DNA of 64,000 nt. Origin: Sphingomonas sp. Its GTDB lineage: Bacteria; Pseudomonadota; Alphaproteobacteria; Sphingomonadales; Sphingomonadaceae. The stretch is taken from the NCBI GenBank assembly GCA_017849555.1, contig JAFIGU010000056.1:50951-114950 (forward strand). The letters run 5' to 3'. Positions 37,394 through 46,395 of this stretch are shown here, in pieces. Made by a program: the position numbers and the translations under genes. Position 1 is the first letter of the stretch, and every line of letters starts with the position of its first letter. The notes below the pieces were generated by a model. That model worked only from the letters and a program-made list of their open reading frames with translations, searched no databases and was not told the DNA's origin.

Positions 37394-37846
37394 GTGCTGC
37401 AATATTCCCCAGACGTGTCGACGATCGCGCAGACGATCCAGCTTTCGCTCGGCCCCGTATTCATGCTCGCCGGGATCGGCGCGTTGCTCAACGTTCTGGC
37501 GGGGCGGCTGTCGCGGATCGTCGACCGCGCGCGGGCATTGGAGGCGCTGCATCCGCGCTCGACCGGGCGCGAGCACGATCGCCATGTGTGGGAATTGCGG
37601 CTGCTCGACCGGCGCATCACGATCATCAACTGGGCGCTGTATCTCGCGGTCTCCTCGGCGGTGATGACCTGCACGGTGGTGGCGATGCTGTTCGTCGCGG
37701 AGCTGGCGAACCTGCGCATCGGGCAATTCGTCGCGGTGGCGTTCGTGCTGGCGATGGTGTTGCTGATCACCGCGCTCGTCTCGTTCATGATCGAGGTGCG
37801 CATCTCGCTGAGAGCGATCCAGATTCGCGAGGAATTGCTTCGATAG
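37394..37846 (+). CDS. DUF2721 membrane protein
   Basis: A 150-residue protein with three hydrophobic helices: PVFMLAGIGALLNVLAG, WALYLAVSSAVMTCTVVAML and FVLAMVLLITALVSFMI. The TIQLSLGPVFMLAGIGALLN start with AGRLSRIVDRARAL, then LLDRRITIINWALYLAV, is the DUF2721 signature. Function unknown. I use the GTG at 37394; GTG at 37415 is also possible. Confidence 0.82.
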   Translation: MLQYSPDVSTIAQTIQLSLGPVFMLAGIGALLNVLAGRLSRIVDRARALEALHPRSTGREHDRHVWELRLLDRRITIINWALYLAVSSAVMTCTVVAMLFVAELANLRIGQFVAVAFVLAMVLLITALVSFMIEVRISLRAIQIREELLR

Positions 37847-37906
37847 CTGGCGGATGCGCCAGAGCGTGCCTATCTCACGGCGACGTTTATTATCGGGGGC
37901 CTTTCC

Positions 37907-39082
37907 TTGGCGCTTATCCTGAAGATCATTGCCGCGACGATCCTGTTCCTCGTCACGGCGGTCTGCCTTGCGGTCACGATCGTCCCGCGCTTCCTCGACC
38001 GGATCTATTATGTCGGCCCGCGGAGCGACCATTTCGACGGCGAGCGCTTCTTCAACCCCAGCGGGGAGGAGGAAACCTTCCGCCTGCCGGCCGGCGCGGG
38101 CGGACGCGCGGGGTTCTTTTGGCGCTATCTGACCGGGAGCGACGGCCGCCCGGCGTGGCCCAAGAGCGTGCCGGTGACCCCGGGCAAGCCCGAGCCGCGC
38201 GTCGAGGGCGATCGGCTGGTCGCGACCTGGGTCGGGCACGCGACGATGCTGCTCCAGACGCAGGGGCTCAACATCCTCACCGACCCGATCTGGTCCGACC
38301 GCACCGGCCCCTTGTGGTTCGGCCCGAAGCGGGTGACCGAGCCGGGGGTGCGTTTCGAGGATCTGCCGAAGATCGATCTCGTGCTGATCAGCCACAATCA
38401 CTATGATCATCTCGATCAGCCGACGCTCAGGAAACTGTGGGACCGCGATCGGCCGATGATCGTCACCTCGCTCGGCAATGATGCGCTGATCGCGGCGGCA
38501 GGCGCCAAGGCGACAGCGCTCGATTGGGGGCAGCATGTGACGATCCGACCAGGTGTCGAGGTGATCGTCACCCGCAATCACCATTGGGGTAGCCGCTGGT
38601 TCACCGATCGCAATCGCGCCTTGTGGTCGAGCTTCGTCGTCAAGCTGCCGTCGGGCGGCAATCTGTTCTTCGCGGGGGACACCGGGCTGGGCGACGGCAA
38701 ATGGCCCGTCGAGGCGGCGGGCTATGGCCCGATCCGGCTGGCGATGATCCCGATCGGCGCGTTCCGCTTCGTCCCCGGCCAGATGGAATCGGGCAGCCAT
38801 ATCGGCCCCGGCAACGCGGTCCGCATCTTCGACCGGCTCGGCGCGGCGCACGCCATCCCGATCCATTGGGGCACTTATCGACTGAGCTTCGAGGCGCGCG
38901 AAACGCCGCCGGCGATGCTCGCGACGCTGCTGCGCTGCACCGGCGGCGATGTGACCCGGTTCGCGCCGGCGGGGGTGGGCGTGCCGACCGAGATCGCGCC
39001 TTACGCACCGCCGGCTACGCGCCCCGACGAAGCGCTGATCGACGAATGCCTCAAGAGCCCGGAGATCGCCGCGCTGGAATAG
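37907..39082 (+). CDS. Metallo-beta-lactamase fold hydrolase, NAPE-PLD-like
   Basis: A 391-residue membrane-anchored hydrolase. One N-terminal helix (LILKIIAATILFLVTAVCLA) precedes YYVGPRSDHFDGERFFNP, a stretch typical of the UlaG/NAPE-PLD-like branch. Metal site: WVGHATMLLQTQG, LTDPIWSDRTGP, SHNHYDHLD near residue 163 (HxHxDH), NHHWGSRW, FAGDTGLGD and the last His in PIHWGTYRLS. By homology it may hydrolyse N-acyl phospholipids or other phosphodiesters. The start is TTG at 37907; no better start exists nearby. Confidence 0.88.
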   Translation: MALILKIIAATILFLVTAVCLAVTIVPRFLDRIYYVGPRSDHFDGERFFNPSGEEETFRLPAGAGGRAGFFWRYLTGSDGRPAWPKSVPVTPGKPEPRVEGDRLVATWVGHATMLLQTQGLNILTDPIWSDRTGPLWFGPKRVTEPGVRFEDLPKIDLVLISHNHYDHLDQPTLRKLWDRDRPMIVTSLGNDALIAAAGAKATALDWGQHVTIRPGVEVIVTRNHHWGSRWFTDRNRALWSSFVVKLPSGGNLFFAGDTGLGDGKWPVEAAGYGPIRLAMIPIGAFRFVPGQMESGSHIGPGNAVRIFDRLGAAHAIPIHWGTYRLSFEARETPPAMLATLLRCTGGDVTRFAPAGVGVPTEIAPYAPPATRPDEALIDECLKSPEIAALE

Positions 39083-39091
39083 CCGCTGCGC

Positions 39092-40138
39092 TCAGCCGAG
39101 GTGCAGGAGGTGGATGAAGGCGAGGCTGATCCCGCCGAGCACGAGGAGCGAGAGGATCACCGTCGCGGTGACGCGTCCGCCAGCCGACGCCACGGTGCGC
39201 ACGTCCACGCCGAGCCCCAGCGCCGCCATCGAGACGACGGTGAGCATCGTCGCCGCATGCCCCAGCGGGGCGAGCGCGGCGTGCGGGACGAGATCGAGCG
39301 AGCGCAGCGCGACCAGCATGAGAAAGCCGATGATGAACCACGGCACCAGATGATGCAGCCGCGGGCGGGCAGGGCGCGCGTCCGCATTCTCCTCCCGCAG
39401 CGCGAGCAACGAGAGCAGCAGGCAGACCGGCCCGAGCATCAGCACGCGGACGAGCTTGACCAACGTGCCCATCTGTACCGCGGTCGGCCCGATCGGCGCG
39501 GCTGCCGCGATCACCTGAGGGACCGCATAGACGGTAAGCCCGGCGAGCGCGCCATATTGCACCCCGTCGAGCCCCAGCGCGATGCCGAGCAGCGGCAGCG
39601 CCAGCACGACGACCACGCCGAGCACCGCGGTGAACCCGATCGAAGCGGCGACGTCCTCGCCGTCCGCGCCGATCACCGGCGCGACCGCGGCGATCGCGGA
39701 ATTGCCGCAGATCGAATTACCGCATGCCACGAGCAACGCCATTCGCATCGGGAGGCGCAGCCAGCGCCCGAGCAGGTAGCTCGCGCCGATCGCGAGGATC
39801 ACCACCCCCGCGATGCCGAGCAGCAGCCACGGCCCGGCGGCAAGGATCGTCGCCGCGCTCACCGAAGCGCCGAGCAGCACGACCGCGAGTTCGAGCAGAA
39901 ACTTCGCGCTGAACGCAATACCGGGGAACCAGCGGCGACCGGGCGCCCAACTGGTGCGGATGACCGTACCGAGCAGGATCGCCAGCACCAGCGCCTCAAG
40001 CCAGGCCCGGCCGAACAGCGCCTGTTCGCCGCGCTCCAGCACGAAAGCGATGAAGGTCACCGCGAGGGACAGCGCGACACCGGGGATCAGCGCAATGGCC
40101 GATCGGATCGCCTGGAGAGAACGATGCTGCGCGAGCAC
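39092..40138 (-). CDS. Putative sulfate exporter family transporter (YeiH type)
   Basis: A 348-residue integral membrane protein with about ten helices of the UPF0324/YeiH family. Signatures: PGVALSLAVTFIAFVLE, ELAVVLLGASVS, LLVACGNSICGNSAIAAVAP (the family's Asn/Cys-rich core) and ALAGLTVYAVPQVIAAA. Related transporters are linked to sulfite, sulfate or taurine-derived sulfur export. A LysR gene of the YeiE type lies upstream on the same strand, the usual pairing. Convergent with the metallo-hydrolase (9 bases apart). Confidence 0.9.
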   Translation of the reverse strand: MLAQHRSLQAIRSAIALIPGVALSLAVTFIAFVLERGEQALFGRAWLEALVLAILLGTVIRTSWAPGRRWFPGIAFSAKFLLELAVVLLGASVSAATILAAGPWLLLGIAGVVILAIGASYLLGRWLRLPMRMALLVACGNSICGNSAIAAVAPVIGADGEDVAASIGFTAVLGVVVVLALPLLGIALGLDGVQYGALAGLTVYAVPQVIAAAAPIGPTAVQMGTLVKLVRVLMLGPVCLLLSLLALREENADARPARPRLHHLVPWFIIGFLMLVALRSLDLVPHAALAPLGHAATMLTVVSMAALGLGVDVRTVASAGGRVTATVILSLLVLGGISLAFIHLLHLG

Positions 40139-40241
40139 GGAAAATGCCTCCTTGTTCGGGAGGCAGATGGACCCGATAATTAATCGAATCCAACGATCAA
40201 ATCATATCGTTTCAATCTAGAAACTTTATTGTTTCATCCGC

Positions 40242-40350
40242 TTCGTCCCGGTCTTGAGCCGGGATCCATCGTGCCTCGAGGGCAGGGGCAGGAACCTTTT
40301 CTCCGGCGCTTGCCTCCGGGGGAACCCCGGCTCAGGGGCAGAGTAACCGC
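40242..40350. repeat. Paired REP-like elements (family A, degenerate)
   Basis: CGTCCCGGTCTTGAGCCGGG at 40243 and the inverse-like GGAACCCCGGCTCAGGGGCA at 40321. It lies in the 247-base gap between the YeiH-type exporter and its LysR regulator. The rest of the gap (40139-40240) is AT-richer and probably holds the exporter's promoter and LysR box, though I could not define a clear T-N11-A site. Confidence 0.7.
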
Positions 40351-40385
40351 GCGTGGATCGCGATCATACCGATCGCAGGATCCGA

Positions 40386-41282
40386 TCAGATTACCCAGTT
40401 GGACGGCGCCTCATAGGCGTGGATGATCTCAAGCAGCGCTTCGGCCGCCTTGCTGCGATACCGCTCCTTCTGGCGGATCGCGAAGAACGGCCGTGCGGGA
40501 AGATCGAGCGGCAGCGCGGCCAGTTCGCGCGCGGAAAGTGCCGGCGCGACGACGAGCTGCGACAGCGCGGCATAGCCGACCCCGGCGCGCACCGCCGCCA
40601 GCACCGCTTCGTTCGAGGGCAAGGTCAGCACGATATTGAGCGTGCGCGGATCGACCCCGCGGGCGTGGATCGCCTCCTCGAAGGTCGATCGCGTGCCGGA
40701 ACCGCGTTCGCGCATGATCCACGGCGCCGCGCGCAACCAGTCGTTGCTCACCGTTTCCGCCTCCACCGGCGACGCGCCGATCAGCAACATCCGGTCGGTG
40801 CCGACCTCGCCGTGCGCCAGCGCGGGTTCGTCGACCTTGCCTTCGATGAAGCCGAGCTCCGCGCCGCCTTCGAGCACGATCCGTGCCGCGCCTTCGGTAT
40901 TGTCGATCGCGACGGTCAGTTCGATCTGCGGATAGCGGCGGTGGAAGGCCGCAAGCCGTTCGGGGAGCCAATAGCCCGCGATCGTCTGGCTGGCGATCAG
41001 CCGAAGCGCGCCGCGTTTCAGCCCGGCATATTCCGCCAGCGCGAGTTCGGCGCTCGCCGCCTGCGCGAGGAGCGCGCGGGCTTCGTCGAGGAACATGCGC
41101 CCGGTGTCGGTCAGTTCGATGCGCCGCCCGACGCGATCGAACAATCGGACCCCGTGGCGCGCCTCGAGCGCCGCGATCGCCGCGCTTGCCGCGGATTGAG
41201 TGACGTTGAGCACCTCCGCCGCGCGCGTGACATGCTGGCGTTCGGCGACACCGACGAAAATGCGAAGTTGTTCGAGCGTCAT
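40386..41282 (-). CDS. LysR-family regulator (YeiE-like)
   Basis: A 298-residue LysR-type regulator. HTH: MTLEQLRIFVGVAERQHVTR, then AAEVLNVTQSAASAAIAALE. The effector domain follows from about residue 88 (LRLIASQTIAGYWLPERLAA) with AAPWIMRERGSGTRSTFEEA and GVGYAALSQL. Closest by pattern to YeiE/CysB-like regulators paired with YeiH exporters, suggesting sulfur-compound sensing. The ATG overlaps the TGA of the upstream HerA-like gene (ATGA), so it is translationally coupled to it. Confidence 0.9.
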   Translation of the reverse strand: MTLEQLRIFVGVAERQHVTRAAEVLNVTQSAASAAIAALEARHGVRLFDRVGRRIELTDTGRMFLDEARALLAQAASAELALAEYAGLKRGALRLIASQTIAGYWLPERLAAFHRRYPQIELTVAIDNTEGAARIVLEGGAELGFIEGKVDEPALAHGEVGTDRMLLIGASPVEAETVSNDWLRAAPWIMRERGSGTRSTFEEAIHARGVDPRTLNIVLTLPSNEAVLAAVRAGVGYAALSQLVVAPALSARELAALPLDLPARPFFAIRQKERYRSKAAEALLEIIHAYEAPSNWVI

Positions 41283-42760
41283 CGCCGGCCGCTGCTCCGC
41301 CGCGCGACATGCGGCTTGGGCTGCTCCGGGATCGCGGGCAGGGTGGTCCAGCCGAAATGCGGGAAGCTGATCGAGCGTTTGCCGGTCAGATCGACCCGCA
41401 CCACGATCAGCCCCTTCTCTTCGATGAACTCGAGCATGCGCCGCGCCCGGCTCGGCGACGCTGTCTGGTAGAGCACCGCCAGCGCTTCGTTGTCCGGGCA
41501 TTCCTCTTCCGCCCGCGCGGCGCGCGCCACGCCGAGGAAGGGCGCCAGCATATCCTCGGGCAAGGTCTCGCCCAGCGCGAGAACATCGTCCCAATCCTCG
41601 TCGGGATCGAGGCCGGCCCGCGCTATCGCGAATTGCCGCCGGAAACCGTCGAGCGTTTCGTTCGCCGCGACGCCGCGCATCCGGCAGCGCACCTGATAAT
41701 CCTGATATAATTGCGGCAGCGGGACGCGCGCATCCTCCAGCGCCATCTCCGCCAGCACCGCACGGCGCACCGCCGCCTGCTCCGCCTCGTCGAGTTCGGG
41801 CATGTCCGGCACCGCGAGCGGCGCGGGCGCCGTGACGGCGCTTTGCATCAGCGACGCCATCGGCGGCACCGGCGGCACCGGCATGGTCAGCGCCAGCGTT
41901 TCCTGTGCGTCGACGGTGAACAACCGTTCGCGCAATCCGTCGGCATCGGCGGTAGGGAGCGGCATCAGCTTGGGGCTGACATTGCGCGCGCTGGTGGCGA
42001 CGCTGCCGATCGTGACGCTGATCGGACGGCGCGAGATCGCCGGGCCGAGCGCGAGGAACTCGCCCCGCGTCAGATCGCGGATCTGATCGGCCTGCTTGCG
42101 CTCCATCCCGAGCAGATCGGCCGCGCGGGCCATGTCGATGTCGAGGAAGGTCCGCCCCATCAGGAAGTTGGATGCCTCCGCCGCGACATTCTTGGCGAGC
42201 TTGGCGAGCCGCTGGGTGGCGATCACCCCGGCGAGCCCGCGCTTGCGCCCGCGGCACCTCAAATTGGTCAGTGCCCCCAAGGAGGCGCGACGCGCTTCCT
42301 CAACGGCCTCGCCCGCCGCGGCCGGCGCGAAAAGCTGCGCTTCATCGACCACGACGAGGATGGGAAACCATTGCTCGCGCGGCGCCTCGAACAGTGTCGC
42401 GAGGAAGGCGGCGGCGCAGCGCAGCTGATCGTCGGCCTCCAGCCCTTCGAGGTTGAGCACGACCGACGCGCGGTGCTCGCGTGCCCGTGCGGCGAGCCGC
42501 TCGATCTCGATCAGGCTGTAGTGCGCCGCATCCACCGCGATATGGTTGAAGGCATCGGCGAGCGAGACGAAATCGCCCTCGGGATCGATGACGACCTGCT
42601 GGACGAGCCCCGCGCTCCCTTCGAGCAGGCGGCGCAGCAGATGCGATTTGCCCGACCCCGAATTGCCCTGGACGAGCAGGCGCGTGGCCAGCAGCTCTTC
42701 GAGGTCAATCTCGACCGCACGGCCCGCTCCATCGAATCCCATGTCGATCTTGGCAGTCAT
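41279..42760 (-). CDS. HerA/DUF87-type ATPase
   Basis: A 493-residue ATP-binding protein. Walker A QGNSGSGKSHLLRRLLEG is near residues 32-48, IDPEGDF follows, Walker B is ILVVVDEAQLF, and RCRGRKRGLAGVIATQRLAK holds the sensor/arginine-finger region: features of the HerA-FtsK DUF87 group. The C-terminal 200 residues are unusual, with a Pro/Ala-rich hinge (LTMPVPPVPPMASLMQSAVT) and a winged-helix-like end (RRMLEFIEEKGLIVVRVDL). No NurA nuclease neighbour is seen, so a HerA-NurA repair role is not supported. It is coupled to the LysR gene. Confidence 0.82.
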   Translation of the reverse strand: MTAKIDMGFDGAGRAVEIDLEELLATRLLVQGNSGSGKSHLLRRLLEGSAGLVQQVVIDPEGDFVSLADAFNHIAVDAAHYSLIEIERLAARAREHRASVVLNLEGLEADDQLRCAAAFLATLFEAPREQWFPILVVVDEAQLFAPAAAGEAVEEARRASLGALTNLRCRGRKRGLAGVIATQRLAKLAKNVAAEASNFLMGRTFLDIDMARAADLLGMERKQADQIRDLTRGEFLALGPAISRRPISVTIGSVATSARNVSPKLMPLPTADADGLRERLFTVDAQETLALTMPVPPVPPMASLMQSAVTAPAPLAVPDMPELDEAEQAAVRRAVLAEMALEDARVPLPQLYQDYQVRCRMRGVAANETLDGFRRQFAIARAGLDPDEDWDDVLALGETLPEDMLAPFLGVARAARAEEECPDNEALAVLYQTASPSRARRMLEFIEEKGLIVVRVDLTGKRSISFPHFGWTTLPAIPEQPKPHVARRSSGRR

Positions 42761-42851
42761 TACCGAGCCGATGGCAATGCTCGCGGCGCGGGGCAAGCGG
42801 ATTGCGTCGCACGACCGGGTTCGAAGCGGTGTCGAGCCCGCGGGCCGCGGG

Positions 42852-43043
42852 TCAATGGATCGCGATATGCCGCGGAAACCCGCTGTCCCGCATCACCACG
42901 CCGCGCGACCTGAGTTCGGCGGCATAACGTTCGGCGAATTCCCGGTGGACGCGCGCGACGCACGGATCGGCGGTCGAAAGCGCCATCGCCGCAGATTTGC
43001 GCTGTCGGGCATCAAGATATTCGAGTTCAGTCAACTGACGCAT
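42852..43043 (-). CDS. Small conserved-looking hypothetical protein
   Basis: A 63-residue basic, soluble, helical protein: MRQLTELEYLDARQRKSAAM, then DPCVARVHREFAERYAAEL and GVVMRDSGFPRHIAIH. Periodic charged and hydrophobic residues suggest one or two helices. Ribosome site is modest (GGGGGCTAGG). It lies upstream of the HerA-like gene with 91 bases between. I have a vague memory of similar short proteins in sphingomonads but no function. The 237 bases from 43044 to 43280 hold nothing I can identify. Confidence 0.55.
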   Translation of the reverse strand: MRQLTELEYLDARQRKSAAMALSTADPCVARVHREFAERYAAELRSRGVVMRDSGFPRHIAIH

Positions 43044-43280
43044 GACCTAGCCCCCGTTCCCCGCGGCAGCTTTCCACTTGCTGTCGGTTGGCGTCTTGCT
43101 GTGGGTATACGGCGCCAACGATGAGATTTTAGGGCTGCGCCGTTTCATTGACGAGCGCGGGCCGTTAATCTCCATCACCGTTTGTCGCGTAAATCGAACG
43201 ATCTGCGGCACCCGTATTGGCGCGCTCGGCTTCCCGATCGCGCGAGTCGCCCTCGCCGTTGCGGGCGCCGGGCGCGTCTT

Positions 43281-44534
43281 TCAGCTCTCGACGGCGACCG
43301 CCATCGCCGCGGCATGTGCCTCGACCGGATCGGAGGCGGCGGGCGGTTCGCCCGGCTGGGTCTCGATCTGGGAGCCGCGTTCGAGCGCGCGGTGGACCGG
43401 GCAGCGCTCGGCGATCTCCAGCATGCGGCGGCGTTGCTCCGCATCGATCTCGCCCTCGATCGCGATCCGGCGGGTGAAGACGTCGGGCGGGGTGGCCGAT
43501 GCTTGCCGGACATGGCCGACGGCGGTGCGGATGCGCGCGACCGGCCAGCCCTTTTGATCGGCGTACATCCTGAGCGTCATCGTCGTGCAGGCGGCGAGCC
43601 CGGCGCTGACCAGATCATAAGGCGTCGGCCCCGATCCCAATCCACCGACATCGACCGGCTCGTCGGCGAGGAAGCGGATGCCGCCGGCGTGGATCGAAAC
43701 CTGGAATTTGCCGGCGCGGGTCTCCTCCGCGACGACATCGCCCTCCTGGCCAGCGTCGCGGGTCTCGGGCACGGGGGGCAGGTAGCGCGACGCCCAGCTC
43801 GCGATGACCTCGGCGGCATAATCGACGTCCCGGGCGTTGGTCAGCAGGTGATCGGCGCTGTCGAGCGAGATGAAGCTCTTGGGATGCCGCGCGGCGAGGA
43901 AGATCTGCGAGGCATTGTCGATGCCGACGGTTTCGTCGCGCGGCGCGTGGAGAATCAGTAGCGGACGCTTGAGCCCCGCGATCCGCGCGCCCTGATCGTG
44001 GTGGCGAAGATCCTCAACGAACGACTGGCGCACGCGGAATGGTCGGCCGGAGAGGCTGACTTCGGCCTCGCCGTCGCGCTCGATCGCCGCCACGCCCTCC
44101 GGGCCGAACTGATCGAGCACATGCGTGATATCGAACGGCGCGCCGATCGTCGCGACCGCCTTGACCATCGCCAGATCGCCCGCCGCGGCGAGCGCGGCCG
44201 CGCCGCCGAGGCTGTGACCGATCAAAAGGGTAGGCGGGCGGCCGCTCGCTGCCATTGCCTCCGCCGCGGCCGCCAGATCGGCGACGTCGGCGCCGAACCC
44301 GGCCTCGCCGAATGTCCCGCCGCTCTTGCCGAGGCCCGCGAAGTCGAACCGTAACGTCCCGATCCCGCGCCGCGCCAGCGCGCGGGAGATTCGCACCGCC
44401 GCGAGCCCGTCCTTGCCGCAGGTGAAGCAATGCGCGAACAAGGCCCAGCCGCGCGCCGGCGCATCGGGGAGCTCGATCCGGCCGACCAGCCGATATCCCG
44501 ACGGGCTGGTGAATTCGAACGGGGATGCGACCAT
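43281..44534 (-). CDS. Alpha/beta hydrolase fused to OsmC-family domain
   Basis: A 417-residue two-domain protein. Residues 1 to about 255 are an alpha/beta hydrolase: HCFTCGKDG, the nucleophile elbow LLIGHSLGG, the Asp in LHAPRDETVG and the His in DSADHLL. Residues about 270-417 are OsmC-like: GSGPTPYDLVSAGLAACTTM holds the peroxidatic Cys and CPVH near ERCPVHRALE holds the second. OsmC proteins reduce organic hydroperoxides; the hydrolase may release the substrate. This fused arrangement is known in several proteobacteria. The ATG at 44534 gives MVASPFEFTSPSGY. Confidence 0.9.
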   Translation of the reverse strand: MVASPFEFTSPSGYRLVGRIELPDAPARGWALFAHCFTCGKDGLAAVRISRALARRGIGTLRFDFAGLGKSGGTFGEAGFGADVADLAAAAEAMAASGRPPTLLIGHSLGGAAALAAAGDLAMVKAVATIGAPFDITHVLDQFGPEGVAAIERDGEAEVSLSGRPFRVRQSFVEDLRHHDQGARIAGLKRPLLILHAPRDETVGIDNASQIFLAARHPKSFISLDSADHLLTNARDVDYAAEVIASWASRYLPPVPETRDAGQEGDVVAEETRAGKFQVSIHAGGIRFLADEPVDVGGLGSGPTPYDLVSAGLAACTTMTLRMYADQKGWPVARIRTAVGHVRQASATPPDVFTRRIAIEGEIDAEQRRRMLEIAERCPVHRALERGSQIETQPGEPPAASDPVEAHAAAMAVAVES

Positions 44535-44631
44535 AGCCACCTCGCGCCTCAGCTCATGCGAGTCCCTGATCGGCATCGCATATCGGACGCGGTTTAGCCG
44601 CGATCGCGGTCGAAAGGCGAGTTCCGCGCGT

Positions 44632-45558
44632 TCAGAGATCGAGCGACCAGTTCTGCCCGATCAGATCGTGCCCGAAGGAATGATGCGGCGCCTCGTCGAC
44701 GAGCACGAAGCCGGCTCGCTCGTAGATATGGCGCGCGGCGGCGAGCACGCTGTTGGTCCACAGGGTCAGGCGCCGATAGCCCAGGCGCCGCGCGTGGGCG
44801 ATACAGGTCTCCACCAGCAATCTGCCGACACCCGCACCGCGCGCGAAGCTTTCGACATAGAGCAGGCGAAGCTTGGCCACCGCGGGATCGTCGCCGTGGA
44901 CGAGAAAGATCGATCCCGCCATCTCGCCGTCGATATCGGCAATCCACGCCGCGTCACGCGCGGGATCGAACTGATCGTGGAAATCGGCAAGGATGCGTGA
45001 CACCAGCGCTTCATATCCCTGATCCCAGCCATATTCCTCGGCATAGAGCATCATCTGGCGCGCGGCGACGAGCCCGAGATCGCCGGGCCGCAGCCCGCGC
45101 AGCGTGACCGACGCCGGCTCATCCCCGCCGTCGAACGCCTGCATCATCACGCTCGCCGCCCCGATCAGCCGCTGTCGCTGCCGCGCCGAGACGCGATCGA
45201 GCAGCGCGCCGATCGCTTCTTGCGCTCGCACGTCGAGGTCCGCGAAGGCGGCGCGCCCGGTGGGGGTCAGCGAGAGCAGTTGCTGGCGGCCGTGCCCCGG
45301 ATCGTCGCGGGTTTCGAGCAGGCCGCGATCGGCGAAGCGCTTCAATGTGCGGCTGATCTGCGCGCGGTCCATGTTCAGCGTTCGCGCGATATCGGCGGCG
45401 GTCGGGTCCTCGCGGTGGGCAAGTTCGTACAGGATACGCGCCTCGCTCAGCGTGAAGCGGCTGCCGTCGAGATGCGCGTCGAGCAGCCCCAGCTGGTTGG
45501 TATAGAGCCGGTTGAACGCGCGGAGGAGGGCGACATCGCCTTGAGGTCGATCGAGCAT
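44632..45558 (-). CDS. MarR-type HTH fused to GNAT acetyltransferase
   Basis: A 308-residue bifunctional protein. Residues 1 to about 145 are a winged-helix MarR domain (FTLSEARILYELAHREDPTA, then ADIARTLNMDRAQISRTLKR and RDDPGHGRQQLLSLTPTGR). Residues about 150-308 are a GNAT domain: VTLRGLRPGDLG, LLYVESFARGAGVGRLLVET (acetyl-CoA pyrophosphate loop motif R-x-x-G-x-G/A) and YERAGFVLVDE. A likely operator, TGTTGA-5 bases-TCAACA (45578-45594), lies just upstream, so autoregulation is probable. Substrate unknown. Confidence 0.92.
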   Translation of the reverse strand: MLDRPQGDVALLRAFNRLYTNQLGLLDAHLDGSRFTLSEARILYELAHREDPTAADIARTLNMDRAQISRTLKRFADRGLLETRDDPGHGRQQLLSLTPTGRAAFADLDVRAQEAIGALLDRVSARQRQRLIGAASVMMQAFDGGDEPASVTLRGLRPGDLGLVAARQMMLYAEEYGWDQGYEALVSRILADFHDQFDPARDAAWIADIDGEMAGSIFLVHGDDPAVAKLRLLYVESFARGAGVGRLLVETCIAHARRLGYRRLTLWTNSVLAAARHIYERAGFVLVDEAPHHSFGHDLIGQNWSLDL

Positions 45559-45577
45559 AAGCGATCTTCCCTCACGA

Positions 45578-45594
45578 TGTTGATTGAGTCAACA
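45578..45594. promoter_or_regulatory. MarR-type operator candidate
   Basis: TGTTGATTGAGTCAACA: perfect 6-bp arms with a 5-base centre, 20 bases upstream of the ATG of the MarR-GNAT gene. MarR proteins bind short AT-containing inverted repeats of this length at such positions. It would overlap the promoter or leader of the fused gene. Confidence 0.5.
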
Positions 45595-45615
45595 ATGACG
45601 ATGCAATGATCCCGG

Positions 45616-46296
45616 CTACACCCGCCGGAAAATATAATACCAGACTTCATGCCCTTGCCGCCGCGCCTTGCGCTCGTAGCGGGTCTCCGGCCAGTCGGCC
45701 GGGCGGTTGAGAAAATCCTCGGGCCCGCGCGCGGTCCATTCGAAATCGCGGCGCTGGCCCATGATCATCATCGCCCAGCGGCAATAGGTCGGATCGTCGG
45801 TGCCGAGACGGAATTCGTGCCCCGGCTTGAGCTTGGCGGCGATCAGATCGAGCGGGCCGTGGTTGACCATCCGCCGCTTGGCGTGGCGCGCCTTGGGCCA
45901 GGGATCAGGGTGGAGCAGATAGACCCGATCGAGGCTGGCATCGGGCAGACGCTCGATCACCTCGAGCGCGTCGCCCATATGCACCCGCACATTGCTCAGC
46001 GCGCGATCGCGGATATGGCCGAGTGCGCCGACCACCCCGTTGAGAAAGGGTTCGCAGCCGACGAAGCCGGTGCCGGGCGCTGCCTCGGCCTGCCCGGCGA
46101 GATGCTCGCCCGCGCCGAAGCCGATCTCGACCTGCAACGGGCGATCGTCGCCGAACAGCCGCTCGGCGGTGAGCGCGCCCCCCTCGGGCACCGCGACGCG
46201 CGGCAGCAGTTCCTCCACCAGAGCGGCCTGCCCGGCGCGTAACGCATGGCCTTGGCGCCGGCCGTAAAGGCGGCGGATCGTCGTCGGATCATTCAT
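45616..46296 (-). CDS. trmB: tRNA (guanine-N7-)-methyltransferase
   Basis: Methylates N7 of G46 in tRNA with S-adenosylmethionine. The 226-residue protein has IGFGAGEHLAGQAEAAP (SAM-binding motif I), GCEPFLNGVVGALGHI (motif II), LDRVYLLHPDPWPKARHAKR (the diagnostic PDPWPKxRHxKRR-type motif), and GHEFRLGTDDPTYCRWAMM near the end. The start is ATG 46296. It is the last member of the ancestral metK-trmB end of the operon; a hypothetical gene on the opposite strand separates it from metK. Confidence 0.96.
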   Translation of the reverse strand: MNDPTTIRRLYGRRQGHALRAGQAALVEELLPRVAVPEGGALTAERLFGDDRPLQVEIGFGAGEHLAGQAEAAPGTGFVGCEPFLNGVVGALGHIRDRALSNVRVHMGDALEVIERLPDASLDRVYLLHPDPWPKARHAKRRMVNHGPLDLIAAKLKPGHEFRLGTDDPTYCRWAMMIMGQRRDFEWTARGPEDFLNRPADWPETRYERKARRQGHEVWYYIFRRV

Positions 46297-46395
46297 GGCG
46301 AGGCCGCGTAGAGGGGCGGGCGGGCGAGGGCAATGCCGCGTTCATCCTCGGCTCCTTAAATCGCCGCCGGGAAGTGTAGGATAGGGGAGAAAGTG

